Assembly (NCBI RefSeq): GCF_004798865.1
Contig: NW_025335761.1
Coordinates: 14,746,417-14,810,416 of the forward strand
Origin: Varanus komodoensis
Taxonomy: Eukaryota > Chordata > Lepidosauria > Squamata > Varanidae
DNA: 64,000 nt
Direction: 5' to 3'
Shown: positions 21,663-34,948 of the stretch, piece after piece
How positions within the stretch are numbered: the first letter of the stretch is position 1
How the letters are laid out: every line of letters starts with the position of its first letter
Translations under genes and position numbers: made by a program
The notes under the pieces: model-generated
Seen by the model: only the letters and a program-made list of their open reading frames with translations
Database searches by the model: none
Told to the model about the DNA's origin: nothing

Positions 21663-24010
21663 ATGACAATATAAACCCCACTGTTTATAGTTTCTTAGCC
21701 AATCTTTTATCTTTGGTTTATTAGCATTCTTTGCTTTTAGACCAGTAAATAATCAGAGTTGAGTTTAGCCTCATGGCAGCAGCTTTCAAATCTCAAATGC
21801 TTACTTTTTTGAACACTCACAAGCAAATATATTTCATAGATGTGAAATAAGATTCCATTTTACAGTCTTAATGCTAGAGAGCAAAAGAAACTGCAGAACT
21901 GAACATCAGTGAGCTGAACATTTCAATGAATGCTTCATACAGGAGAATGTTCATACTAAGAGCCTGAGTCTCGAATGGTTGTAAATGGTTACATTCTCCT
22001 AGGCCAGTGAGTGGGCAGGGAGTGACTGATACCAGCACGTTTCTGAGGCTGAGTGGTTGCCACCTTGTCCCTTGCCATCCTAGATACTGTCCACCTATAT
22101 GCCCATGTGAATCAGATATAGCTGTTTGGTTTTTTAAAAATATGAGTGTTTTTAGACCTAGCTTCCCGTGCATGGAGAGAAAGTGGAGGGGTGGAAGTTG
22201 GCAGAAACTACAAGTTCAGAGTTGAGAGAGAAGGGGTTAACTTAATCTCATTTTACTTAAATGATAGTTGTCACTGTTTGGCCCCACCTAGGTCTTTCCC
22301 CAGAGAAATGCATGGAAGACTGCCCCCTCCCACAAGGTCCCTATGCAAATAAGATGGCAAAGAAATTGTCCATTGTCCTAATCTCTGTATGTAGGTCACT
22401 CTTTTCATGTTTTGCCATTGGCTTGTTTCCTCAAGCTTTTATGCTGGCTCTGTTATGCTAGTCAGTTCAAGTTTCACCTGAAAGAGATTTTGAATCAACT
22501 GGTTTATTATGCAGGTCTACCTGTTGAACTGAGTTCATGTTTCAGCAAGGCAGCTTTATGAAAGTAAAGAATTGAAATACAAGTTCAGCTAGACCTATCT
22601 CATTTAGCATTTGTGCTGTCAAACATCCTAACCTAAATAGACAGGACAGTCCAGACATTTTTGTTTGCATTTAGAGGTTAAGTAAATAAGATGTTGTAAG
22701 ATAGTTGCTAATTCCCACTTGGCCACCTCAAAATTCCAGTATCTGGTTATGGAATGACTTTAGCCTCTTCGGGTTTGGTTTGTGACACTAGCTGTGTACT
22801 TTGTACACATGCACTCACACATATAGATTAATTGCCATGCTAGAAATTATTTGCCTTTATCTTCATTGGATAAATGCACACAACCTTGACATTTTTGAAC
22901 GCATCAGTACCTAAGCAACATAAATGTGGTAGCAGATTAACTTGTACAACTGCTTTTGTGTGTCCAGTCTGTTTGATCTTAAAAGCTGGTATCTTTTCCT
23001 TGAAGACATTTTTACAAAAGCAGGTTATAAACTTGTTAGCAAAAGAGTGGAGACGTTGCTGCACAAGATTTGCTTATACATGGCCTAAAGTCTCAGTTAT
23101 ATAAAAGACTTGCCTTTTAAGAAGCTTATCATTATATCTATATAGTACACGTAGATCTTTATCTTGTTTTTAATTGATGTTCTAAACTAAAATAATCCAG
23201 CAGAATAGAATGTATTTTGTCATCTTATTGGTCTTCCAGTTTCAGTATTGTGCCATTGTTCATTTTATCCATGTTATATTTTGGTGGAAATGGGATGTGC
23301 TTATGTGTGTGCATGCATGTGTCCACAGTGTTGCATTTTAAGTTAACAAATTGATTATTTTCGTTTAGCTCATGCCCTGAAATATAAGATTATAATACCT
23401 ACACAGGTACATATATAGGAAGGAGATTTTTAAATATGGTGAGCAATACCATAAATGTATTAAAATGTATGTGTACTTAAATATATTACATGTTTTAAAA
23501 TAAATAATAAATGCTAACTGCATTTTTAAAAAGAAAGTGGTTTTATAGTTGAAGCTACTACTTCAGTGATGAAAAAGGCTTTTCCTAGGAGCAGAAGTAT
23601 AATATGCTTTCTAAACAAAATTGTTTGGAAAGCAGTAATAATTAGGGTATTTTAGGTACTTTAGAAGCTGTTGGTACTTCCATCGATATCTTTCTGAAGA
23701 AGAGGAGAAACTGTTCTCTTTCTGAGTTTGTGCCAACCAGCATTCATGTTGCATCTAATTCACTTTTATATTTCCTTTTCCAGGATGTCAACAATGTCTT
23801 TGTTGAGATGCAGTGATTAGAACATTATACAGTATTTTGAGTATGGCTGCCCCATGGTAATGTTAAGAGGGAGGAACACTGAACAATATGGGCATGGATG
23901 GAGCCGAAGCAGTAATAATCTGCTTAACTGTGATTCTACCAGATCACAGACAGTGGATAGAGAAAATTATGGAACTCCCTTTTATCACATCTCTTTTAAT
24001 CAAAGAGATT
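21663..24010. other. Non-coding stretch, nothing recognised
   Basis: AT-rich sequence without a recognised gene or transposon. Several 60-100 codon frames overlap on both strands without family resemblance. Confidence 0.4.
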
Positions 24011-24232
24011 TAATGTGGTGTAGTGGTTAGAGTGTTGGACTTGGATTTGACAGAACTGGATTCTAGTTTCTACATGGTCATGAAGCTCAGTGAGAAACTT
24101 TAAGCCAGTTATGGACTCCCAGCATAAGCTAATTCACAGGATTGTTGTGAGGATAAAATGGAGAGGAGGAGGAGGATCACATACACTGCTTTGCAATCCT
24201 TGGAGGAAAGGCTGGCTGAAAATGTAACAAAC
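24011..24232 (+). mobile_element. tRNA-derived SINE of squamate type
   Basis: It starts with a tRNA-like head, 'gtggtgtagtggttagagtg', which contains a recognisable RNA polymerase III A-box. 'ggacttggatttgacagaac' follows, where the B-box ('ggttcaaatcc' in intact copies) is degraded. The body then contains 'gttgtgaggataaaatggag' and 'ccttggaggaaaggctggct', both typical of a widespread squamate SINE, and ends near 'aaaatgtaacaaac'. The length of about 220 bp is normal for tRNA-SINEs. The exact family name (Sauria/Squam1-like) is from memory. Confidence 0.7.
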
Positions 24233-25240
24233 AGATAAGTCTAAGGACATACTCTGGCATATTACAAAACAGTCAAGCATTCATAGAAATAATTGAGCAT
24301 ATTTTCCTTCAGGAGATACTAAAATTCTGAGCAGCAGTCCCATTTCATTTAAATGAAGGAGATGGCAAAATAAACAAACTCTTTAATTTAACATCTGGCA
24401 AGATGAAACTGCATCTGACACCATTAGTGACTTATTTCATGAAAAGTGTTTGAGATTTAGTACTGGTTTCCATGACAGCAGCTTTCAAGGGGAGAAGGCT
24501 TCATATTGGAGTCTAAACATATTCCTCTTTTTAAAGCCACAAAGCTCTGAAGTTCCCATTGGCAGATATCCCAAAAATCATTTTTCATATAGCCCATTGT
24601 TTGTAAATGCATGTGACCATAAATGTTCGTTTGGCACTTTTCTTTGTGGCTGGAACTAGTAAAATGAGACCAGAGCCTAATGCCTGGAAACACAGTCTAC
24701 ACTTGGAAGTCTGTAATAACATTATTTCTCTAAAACCTGATTTTCACTGGAAGTTATTAAATAAGCTTTTTTGCATAGGGATGATAAAGTTAAAAACAAA
24801 AACAAAAAACAACAAAAACAGCTGCTTACAAGTACTCCTTTGTCTTGATCAACTCCCTAGAAATTGCTGATACAAGTTTGTATGTTGTTTACATCCTCTG
24901 AACTATGAAACAAGCAGAGCAAAGGCTATAAGTAAAACAATTTGAAGTCAAAAGATTCTAATATAAACTGCAGTATTCTTCAGAAATTTGCAAAACATAA
25001 ACTAAAAATTCACAGCTTAGAAAACAAAAGAATATTTTACCACAGAACTCTACTTTCCACAGTTCTTCACAAATTCCATAAAGGGATTCTGTCCATATGT
25101 TGGGAGGAGAAAATTGAGTTTTTCTACTAAAAACTGAACCTTCCAGTGTTGGTATTTGCTATTCATTTTACTTTGACTTAGATTATTTTGAAGTGGTATT
25201 AAATGCAATGCAAAAATATAAGGCACTATTCTGCCGGTGC
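24233..25240. other. Non-coding stretch, nothing recognised
   Basis: AT-rich sequence without recognised features. A short (CAAAAA)-type A-rich run lies at 24793-24820. Confidence 0.35.
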
Positions 25241-25925
25241 CTGCCTTATTTATAAGCCCAATTGAGTTCAGTGCAACTGATGGCCAGGGAAGTGTGTGCA
25301 GCACTGCAGCCGATTCATGTTGTTGCTACACTGCAGAATTAATTTTACACAGGCCAAGAATATGGAGATTTCCTGCAGTTGCAACATAGCTTCATTTCAA
25401 CTCTCTGGCATGCTTTGTTTGCAATACAGTTAAATTTTAACCCGGAAGCTGCTCAGTGACCAAATTCTCAGTCATCAGTTGGACAAAGGCTGGTTTAATT
25501 CACAGAAAAAGGACAACCTTTGGAACTTTAATTGATCACAAGATTCATTCAGTACTATTCCATACATGTCTACTTAGAGGTAAACTCCATAGAGTTCAGA
25601 AGAGCATACTCCCAACTAATGTGTATAGGGCTGAAGCCACAGGAACAGTTTGACAAAATATAGCTGTAGTATTGGTTTTACCAAAGAATTTTGATGCAGA
25701 TTGTCATTTTATTTGGATGTCTTGGGATTGAAACTTTAATTTAGTACATGTCAAAGAGAAAATTCTGTAATCCAGTTGTGCACAATCACATCAAACAATC
25801 AATTATACAAATACTATTTTATTAGTTTGATCTACAAAAACCATTACATTTAATTTATTTAACACACATGCTCCCTATGCATGTCTACTCAAAAGTAAAT
25901 TCCTCTGAGTTCAGTGGTTCATCCT
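25241..25925 (+). repeat. Cluster of three degraded copies of a short squamate palindromic repeat
   Basis: Three places match parts of one short repeat whose intact form reads like 'tatgcatgtctactcagaag' followed by 'taagtcccattgagttcaat': 25248-25280 ('aagcccaattgagttcagtg'), 25540-25640 ('ccatacatgtctacttagag', then 'agagttcag' and 'ctcccaactaatgtgtatag') and 25872-25920 ('ctatgcatgtctactcaaaa', then 'tctgagttcagtgg'). They are about 300 bp apart and in the same orientation. A partial match also lies inside the Tigger element (13505-13523). Confidence 0.55.
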
Positions 25926-28900
25926 GCAAAGAAGCCTCAGATTGTGTATCCCATACTGCTAGCACGCCTCCACTAGTTCTTATGCATCCACAGAGCTCAC
26001 TGCTAGCACAACGGGAACTAGTGTTTTTGAAAGCAACTCCAGAAATAGGCAGAAATACTTGTTTCCACATCAGGACAGGTCACCAGAGCTCTTTTATAAA
26101 GTGCCCCCTTTCTAGATATTTCAGGAACAAGATAGGATATGCCCCTTAAAGTCCCTGTTCATTTCAGACTCTAAAGATTTTCACTTCACTTTTCTGATTG
26201 TAGCTTTGCCATTTGGGGGCTAGGGACTTAGAGTAAATAGAAATAAATTAACTCCCACAAAAAAAAAACAAACGAACAAACAAACAAAAAAACCAAGCTT
26301 TTCATTCTGGGTTTCCCTAAATTCAGATGTTCGGTGGCTGAATTTCACTTCAGTCTTTCACTTCTTTGGAAATGGCACTGGAACATCTGCTTTTTTAGAC
26401 ATCAGTTAAATTTCTCATTCCCTTGACCTTTTCTTTCTCTCTGGTTTTCCGTTTTCTGGATAATTTATGTATCCTAAACTTCCTTGAGCATTTGTGTAGA
26501 AAGGCAGGTGGAGATTATTAATAATTAAAATAGAATGATGTGGTGGGGAGACATGGTGAAGGTGTGCCTGTTTTTCAAACCAAGATGGTAGGAGAGCTTG
26601 TAGCAGTCCTTTCTCTTTAGAAATTAAATTTAGATGAATGCATTGTAATCTGCTAGAAGACAAATTTATCTTTTTTCAGTGGTTCATAGCTGTGCTGTTT
26701 TCTTTGTTTATTGTAACCAAAACAAGCATGACATTAATGTTTGCCTGCTAATGGCAACAGGAATATGTAAACTGTACTCCGTATTGGATGAGGACTGGGT
26801 ACTTTTAAAGTAGTTACATATTATTTTGACACGTATTAATTTGTGCTCTCCTGCCATAGCTGTAGAAGGGCAAAGAGAAAACCTAAACAACAATTATTTT
26901 CAAAAGGAAAAATGGCTACATTTTTTCCAGATGTTTTATTAGCACAGTGAAATACTTTTGTGTTAAATGGGTTTGGAAAACCACTTCCTACAAAGTACAG
27001 GACACTGTGAATAATAAGAGAGAGAGGAAATAAAAATGCAAAGTATAAAATTGTTGATTATTCTGCTGTCTGTATTTACTGGTGTTAATATTTGTTAGAG
27101 ATTATTCAAGTGCTTTTAGCCTAAATGGAAATAGAAAATGTAACTTGAAATTTGTACTACAGATTATTCCAGTTAAAGAAAATTGTTGCAATCTGTGATT
27201 TGCTTTCAGTTTTGGAATCTAACTCTCTTTGTAAACTTTTAAAAAATGTTCATGCTCTTATTTTACCCCAGCTTTATAATATTCCAATTATGATCGAGAA
27301 TTCACCAAATTTGAGCATCATTCATGGTGTGGGAAGCTGTGCTCTGAAGGGTATCCATATATTTCTGATCTCTTCTCTGCAGCTTCTTTCTATTGCAGCT
27401 TCTTTCTCTCTGATAACTGTCATTTTTCTCTCTCTCCAGACTGTGATATGTGAAAAGTGATGTTAATTGCACAGTTATGCATGGCAGGGATTTCTTGCCC
27501 TTCCTTTCAAGCCTTCTGAAGTTTCCTTCATAATTTTGTACCTGCAGACCAGCTTCAGAAAACACCAAGCTGCCATTTAAGGGAGAAATTTCTCAGGCCT
27601 ATGATGTTTCTGCTGGCTGTCTTCCTTTTAGTGGCTCACTGAGGAGGAAATGTGGCAAATTAACCACATGACCAAAGTTGAGGAATTCATTAAAGAAGCA
27701 AAAATTACTTTAGGCTTTTGGATTGAGGGCAGAAAACAGGAATAATTGTTCAGCTGTTAACAGAGATTTTGTGGTACCCTTTGTTCATGAAACTGATATT
27801 TACATCAGGTGAGTCAGATGGGGAGAGACAAAGCACACATCATAGTGGTTTCAGCAGGAATTTTGACACCATTAGTGTTAGATTCTCTGATGCGTGTCAG
27901 GCCTATTGACCATTTGCAGGGAACAAAGTACTAAGGAAACTGTAAGGACTGTATAGTATGGGTATAGGAAGAGTCTTTTTCATGAAGATTTGACATGTCT
28001 ATCTTGGGCAAATGTCCTGTTATACCTGTTGCTTGAAACTCAGCTTAAGCATGGTGGCTAATGTGAAAATAATTACATACTGCATCCCTGAGTATCTTGG
28101 CCCCACCTTCTATCTCCTTCCTCTGTTGTTTTCCCTTTGTGAGATTTTTGACTGTATGCTTACACATAGTAGGCATTTAGCCTCTGTGAAGAGTCATGCA
28201 CATGGATGGCACTATGTAAACCATTGATTCTAATACCAAATCATATTTCTTGTGCTCCTGTGAATGTAGTCAAAACCACATTATCCATACACAAGAAAAG
28301 CATCAGCAGACTTGGTAATACCCAGGTTTTTCAGGAATACCACAGCAACCAGCTCAGTGATAATTCAATGGCATGTACTTCAGATGTTCATCAGAGGCTG
28401 TGTTCTGGCTGTCTTTACCTTCTGAGATAAGATGGGTGGCTACCAAGAATAGGACCTTTCTTGGTGCTACTTTGCTTATATTATTTGTTCCCTGATCTCT
28501 CTGGCTGGGCTTGTTTTGTTTTTATGTGGTAAATATATTCTTTACCCATGCATTTAATGGCATGTAGTGTGCTTTTTCAGATTGGATTTACTGTTGCTAT
28601 GACTGGTTTTGTCTATTTTACTTGCTTTGATGTGAATATTATGGTTAGTGTTTTAAATTTAATAAGCTGTCATGAGAGCTAAGGTCAGTAGGCAGGGAAA
28701 GAATAAACAGTGATTAGTATCCAATTGTGTCCTGCCAGTGAACCAGACACTATTCGTGGATTGAATTTTTCATTCACACTGGGGCCCTTCATGTCTTCCA
28801 AATTTGCTCTAGAGTGTTGAGAGCCAATCCTTGCCAGATTGGGGAACAGGTAGGGGATCAGAGGGGTATGAGAGAAAGGAAAACTCTAGTTGCATGAGCT

Positions 28901-30409
28901 GAAGTGCCCTTAGATTTAATCTTGGAGATTGACATTTAGTGTCACTGTGTTGGTTTCTACTGAGTTAAAATATTTAAACATGGTAAGATTGGACAATCCA
29001 GCCATCCTACCTTACTATAATTATTGTGTCAATATTTTGCATTATACAATTGCAAATTACAACTGCAAAGTTCATAAATATGGTGCTATTGTATTCATAG
29101 CCAAATAATTTATACATATGCCATTTTTCTACAGTTTTCTTTAATATTAACAGTTACTCTAATTAAATATTCTGCAGTTTGAATATAAGGTAAATTTTAC
29201 AACTTGTCAAAGCTTGTACAAGAAATTTAATTTACTTCTAATACCAGCTGGAGTACTCTTGAGTAAGCCAAACTAGTCTCTTCCTGGCTAGTGATGAGCC
29301 AGTACTATAGCCTGAATACAGAAGACATTAGGGGCTAAAAGAAAGTTGCAAAACATATTTTTGTCAAACTACTTAAAGGGTCATTAAATAAAAAGTTCTT
29401 CATTCAAAATGATAAATGAACTATTAATAACATGTTTCCATCATTATACTTATAGTGGTTTGGGGGTAAAACACAACAAGAAAAAATAGTAAATATTTAT
29501 TTTCCATTTTAGCTTCTAAAATCCCAATAAAGATGTTTTTTATTTAAAGTGTAATTTACTGCCATAAGTATAATGCACTATCAACACACCCAACGTAGAG
29601 TGACAGTTGTATAGTGGATTTTTGAGGTATGGCTCAGACTTGTTGGAACCACAAGTTAAACTCCTGGCAAGGTCAACTCAACCCTCCCTTCTTCTGTGAC
29701 ATACTGAATGCAGTGCAATCTATCCGGTGTGGCTTATTTGGATGAGGCTTAACACTGAGGTTAGATGTTCTCTGAGTAGCAATTTATGATCCCAATACAT
29801 TTCTATAACTGTATGGTAGGAAGATTTTCCTGGAAATATTGAGAAAGTTTTACCTCACAGGTAGCCACATCCTGTTGTGCAGGGCTGTTTCTCAGTTGTG
29901 CACTTGTCTTTTACTCCACATACCACGTTAGTGATTTCTTTCTGTATAAGCCATATTAAACTCATTTATGTTTATGCTGTTTTCATTTTGTTGCCTTCAG
30001 TCTTAAACAGAGACATCATGGAACTTTCAATGACATTATGTGATCACTATTATTCAGGCATAACAGCAACACGTTAAAGATATAACAGAAATGAGCAGTA
30101 ATGCTTCAGTATATGAATAAAAATAGCCAAAAATTATCCAGTCTCCAAGTGGAATATCCTCAGAAGTAGTTACATTCACCTCATAGTTGTATTGTGTCGA
30201 ACTCTTCAAATTAGGTGTATTTTTTTTAAGTTGAAAGACTGAAAACATTCCAGATTTATATTGTTTTTGCAGCAAAATAGTTTTAGAAAGCATGTTGAGG
30301 AGAACCTGAGAATGGTAGGCCATTCACTGATGGTGAATTGCTAAGGAAATGTGCCCTAACATAAGATACCTTATCTTCAATCTTCAGTTGTGTCAGTTAG
30401 TTGTGTCAG
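25926..30409. other. Transposon-poor non-coding stretch, nothing recognised
   Basis: About 4.5 kb of AT-rich sequence with no recognised transposon, exon or RNA gene, apart from an A-rich (CAAA)n run at 26258-26295. The subregions around 26700-27080 and 28970-29560 are AT-rich but of high complexity, as in conserved non-coding DNA. This is only an impression and needs a cross-species alignment. Confidence 0.4.
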
Positions 30410-31024
30410 TTTATCTTCATCAACCAGGCATGTTGAAGAACTAGAAGAGCTGTGTATGTCACTGACTGTCAAGGCAAAAAGTTTTGATTTTTTTTCCCTT
30501 TGGCATTAGATGAGAGCAATGGCATTATAGACACTGCTTAACTGCTAATATTTATCAGGGGGATGGGTTCCAACTTCAGAATTACAGAAGAAATGTGCAT
30601 TGCAGAATTTGAAAGGCACTACAACTGCAGAAAACATATTCTTGAAGGTGTGTGAATCTTGATCCAAGTTGGGATAAATTGAAAAGCATCATAACTGATG
30701 GTGCAAGAATTATGGTGGAAAGTAAAACTGGTGTAGTTGCAAGAATCAGTGAAGAGATACTGAAATTAAACTGTGTACCTCCCATGCAATTTCACTTTAT
30801 CAGCCATCAGCAAGCCTTGTTTAGTAAGATTCTTCAGTGGGAAAGTGTGATGCATATTGTTGTATGCAACATTAATTACATCAGACATCTTCGCCTTACT
30901 CATCGTTTGTTTCAAAATTTCTCTCGGGGTTAGAAGCAGAATATGAGGATGTATTGTACCATGCAGAAGTCAGGTGGCTTTGCAGAGGCAAAGCCTCAAA
31001 TGCTTTTTCAGTCTTCTGAAATTT
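30410..31024 (+). pseudogene. hAT transposase, central part upstream of the insertion
   Basis: hAT transposases excise and reinsert their element using an RNase H-like fold split by an alpha-helical insertion. Here 'FFSLALDESNGIIDTA' (about 30487-30540) matches the family block 'FSIALDESTDINDTAQL' that holds a catalytic Asp. It is followed by 'LLIFIRGM'. The frame at 30652-30933 contains 'ITDGARIMVESKTGVVARI', matching 'LTTDGAPAMxGxKSGLVxR', then 'HFISHQQALFSKIL' (family 'HCIIHQEALCxKxL') and 'NYIRHLRLTHRLFQNF' (family 'NFIRxxxLNHRQFxxFL'). Next comes 'LYHAEVRWLCRGK' (about 30955-30990). The order is collinear with the family. Several stops and frameshifts break it. It continues after the DIRS insert at 35366. 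Confidence 0.82.
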
Positions 31025-31025
31025 G

Positions 31026-31181
31026 ATGTTCTTTGTTGTGGCCTTTGTGCAACACACATATGGGTGCTGCACCTGCACAGTGCCTAGGCCGGAAAATTAG
31101 AAAGCTAACAGTTTGGCGGGAACACTCTGCTCCCCTCCCCGCAGTGGTATAAATAGAGCGGAGTGTCTGCCATTTTGCTCA
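31026..31181 (+). repeat. Left inverted terminal repeat of the DIRS element
   Basis: It contains 'acacatatgggtgctgcacc', 'ctaggccggaa', 'gtttggcggga' and 'gtggtataaatagag', and ends 'gccattttgctca'. The reverse complements of these blocks occur in the same relative order in 35184-35364. The 'tataaatag' near 31147 could be the TATA-like part of the element's promoter; this is inference. Confidence 0.9.
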
Positions 31182-31342
31182 TTCTTTGTGACCGCTGTTC
31201 GCTGTGCCTCGTGCCTGTTCGTCTCTCGCTTAGATCCTTGTGCTTACTGTTCGTTTTACATTTTTGCTCTATATCTTGTTCCTATCTTCTTATACTCCAA
31301 GTTTTTTGCTCTTATCCCATCTTTCTTTTCTTTATTCCTATA

Positions 31343-31393
<51 letters not shown>

Positions 31394-31394
31394 A
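31343..31394 (+). repeat. (CAA)n run in the DIRS leader
   Basis: About 16 perfect copies of CAA in the untranslated leader, ending roughly 45 bp before the probable gag start near 31440. Reading it as poly-Gln or poly-Thr protein is an artefact. Confidence 0.95.
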
Positions 31395-34300
31395 AATTAT
31401 CTTACTCTCTGCACTATCTTCTCTTTTCTATTTTTCGTGATGGAGCAGCAAGCGGCATTCCGCAAATGCGTTGAGTGCGGATCCAAAATGTTGCCCGCAG
31501 ATCCGCATGACCTATGCCCTCCTCTGCCTCGGCAAGGGCCATAGAACCGATAAGTGCGGCCATAGCTTGGCCTTTACCAAGCAAGCGAGAAAGAATAGGG
31601 AGAATCGTCTTTGCAAGCTCTTATGGGACCAGGGCTTAATGCAATCTGACCAACTGGTCTTAAGGCCTGGCTCCTCCTCGGCCATGCCCTCTCAGCGCTC
31701 CGCCTCTGCCGCTGGCGCACCTCCGAAGCGCCCTGCTCCAGCTTCAACTGCTCCTCCACAGCGTCCTTCAGACGAAGGTGCCACCTCTATGGAGGCCCAG
31801 CAGCTCCCTTCTCCTCCAGCTAAGAAGCGAGAAAAGCGCAAACATACCGGCTCAGACAAGCCATCTGCGCATAAGAAGTCGAGAAAGGAAAAGGCGGACA
31901 AGACTGCCCGTAAAGGCAAAAATCCCGACCGCCCCAAACACTGTGGTCCAGGCTCATCGGGCTTCTCGGTACTGGCCGCCACCGCGGTACCGACTCAGGA
32001 CCGGCCCTGCAATCCGCGATGCAGGTGACCCCGCCCGGATCCCCCAGGCAGCCTATCAGGCCTGAGAGCGTGCCTCCTCAACAACCAGAGGAGCCGCTTA
32101 GGGAGTCTATTTCTGACGGAGAGATTAGAGACTCCCCACCGAGGGAATGTTCCCCTACTCTGATGCCAGTGGCCAAACCACCTACAGATTCTCCCTTGCC
32201 TCCGAGACGTCGAAGCTGTGCATCTGAGCATGCAGATGATGATTGGCTGATGCATGGCTATGGTGGTTTCCCTACTTGGGGTGAATACCAACCATATTCC
32301 TTTTACCCACGGGACCATCAGTCACCATCGGTGCCGAGGGAGGCCCCATCTACATTGAGGCGAGTGGAGAGAGGGAGGCCAATCTCTCCGGAATCTGCAT
32401 CTTCTAGTGATCGCCACCAGTATCTTGAAGACTCAGACGACTCAGTGGTTGACTCTATGTCTCCTGATGTGGCTATCACCTCCCAGGGTCCCGCCTCCCC
32501 ATATTTGGATGATTGGCTCATTGTGTCGCAGACTAGACAAGACCTTTGTTCAGCTGTACACAAAACTTGTGTTTTACTTGATAATCTTGGACTTTGCATT
32601 CACTGTGAGAAATTGTCCCTTGTTCCCATGCAGGTCATCGAGTTCATCGGAGCACGCCTCGATTCTACCCAAGAGAGAGCTTTCCTTCCTCCAAACCGTC
32701 GAGACAATCTCTGCAAGCTTATCCATCGGATTCGACTAAACAGGAAGGTACCAGCCGTCACCATTCAGAGACTCTTGGGACATATGGCTGCTGCAGTTGC
32801 CATTGTCCGTACGCCAGACTATGACTGCGACCCATATAGCTGTTTTTCAACAAGTTCTTCCAGCCACTGTGGGATCCACCTGCCAAGCTAATCTGGATCC
32901 TGCTGTCGATCCTACATACCATGACTTGGTGGACTATCCCAGAAAATCTGTCTACCGGTGTTCTGTTTCGGCCGCCTCAACCAACGACAGCCTTGTACAC
33001 CGATGCATCCTTGTCGGACGGGGTGCAGCATGTGCAGGACTTCGGGTCCAAGGGACTTGGAACCGAAGGGAAACAATGAAACATATAAATTTCCTCGAGC
33101 TCCTGGCGATTTTCAGCGCTCTCAAATCCTTCGAGACTGTTCTATGCCATCAGGTTGTCCAAATTGCTTGTGACAACATCACTGCTGTTTTTTACATCAA
33201 CAAGTAAGGTGGGACAAAGTCACCAGCTCTAGTGCGTTTATCGATGGAAATTTGGGATTGGTGCATCCCAAGGGACATATTACTCCTTGTGGTTCACTTG
33301 GCTGGAACCGACAATGTCGAAGTGGACACGTTGAGCAGACACATGTCAACAACCCACGAGTGGGAATTGGACAGACAATTTTGCAAACACCTCTTACACC
33401 TATGGGGATACCCGGACATGGACTTGTTTGCTACCCGGAACAACAGGGTATGCCAGCTATATTGTTCTAGAGCGGGTATCGGATTGGGATCGAGAGGGGA
33501 TGCCCTCATGATCCCTTGGGACAATATGAATTTCTACATTTTCCTCCAATTCCAATTATAACAAGGGTGGTGTCGAAAATAGTTCAAGACAAAGCCACAG
33601 GAATATTAATAACTCCGTGGTGGCCGAGACAGCCTTGGTTTACCACTCTCCTTCAGCTGTCCAAAGGAGTGTTTCTTCGGCTTCCTGCAATTCCTCACTT
33701 GCTAACACAACATAAAGGACTGATCCGACATCCGGATCTGACATCGTTGAAGCTGACGGCCTGCCGTTTCGCCTAAATCCTGCTGCTGACTCGATTCCGA
33801 CGTCTTCTCAAGTACAGGAGAACTCGACCCAATGAACTGTACAGAGTGCTCCTTCGAATTCGACAGAAGATGCTTCGGTACTGACAGCTTTAGATCCTGA
33901 TATTCTGGCGATTCTCGAGTCTGCTTTGAGACCGTCCACCCATCAGTCCTATGTGGCAAAATGGAAAAGATTCTCATCCTTTGCTGAATGCCATTCGTTC
34001 GATCCTTGGATGGCTTCGATTGAGAATATATTGCGTTTTCTTCTACAACTGTACCATTTGGGACCTAAACCATCGTCTATTAAAGTATATGTAGCTGCCA
34101 TATCGCATTATCGGGGCACTATACAAGGCACTTCAGTTTTCTCTCAACCTTTGGTTCGGCGCTTCATTAGAGGATTACTTAATTTGCATCCTTCTATGCG
34201 CCCTGTTATGCCAACATGGAGCCTTTCTGTAGTGCTCCAAGCACTTACAAAACCCCCATTTGAACCCCTGGCGTCTGTTGACCTTCGTCTACTGTCTTGG

Positions 34301-34948
34301 AAGACAGCCTTCCTTATTGCGGTCACATCAGCTTGAAGAGCTAGTGAACATTGTGCTCTTCAAATAGATCAACCATATCTGAATTTTCACAAAGAAAAGG
34401 TCGTTCTTTGGATGGATTGTTCGTTTTTGCCTAAGGTGGCTACACCGTTCCATATGAGCCAAGAGATTGTTCTGCCTGCGTTTTTTCCATCACCCTCGAA
34501 TCTGATTGAGAGGTCTCGTCACACTCTTGATGTTAGACGCTGCTTGGCTTTTTACAGATCCTATACAGAGTCCTTCCGTCACTCTAATAGACTTTTTATC
34601 AAGTATGCAGAATATGACAAAGGGTCCCCAGTCACATCTCAGAGACATTCTAAATGGATCGTTGAAACTATTGTCTATTGTTATATCAGCTAGCAAAAAT
34701 GGACTTACCTGTATTTCCAAGAGGTCGTTCTACCTGAGCAGTAGCGACTTCATCTGCCTTTGCCGCGGGAATTCCACTTCAGGATATCTGCAGAGTGGCA
34801 ACATGGGCTGCTCCATGTGCTTTTGCCAAGCATTATCAGCTAGATCTCCGTGCCAGACAGGACTGCTCTTTCGGCAGGGCAGTTCTCTCATCTATTCTTC
34901 GTTGACGACACCTCCCTCCTCTGAGTCTGGTAAGCTTGCTAATCACCC

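Noticed and set aside
24011-24232. tRNA gene
   Set aside because: The tRNA-like head leads into a SINE body and tail; the B-box is degraded.
30652-30933. A domesticated host gene of the GTF2IRD2/ZBED5 type
   Set aside because: The transposase is interrupted by stops, frameshifts and a 4.3-kb insertion, and a hAT terminus follows; it is a dead transposon, not a maintained gene.
31343-31394. Poly-Gln or poly-Thr protein
   Set aside because: The CAA run lies in an untranslated leader of a DIRS element; the frames through it are side effects of the repeat.
31574-31982. Minus-strand Arg/Ala-rich frames in the gag-like part of the DIRS element
   Set aside because: They mirror the GC-rich plus-strand coding part and have no family resemblance.
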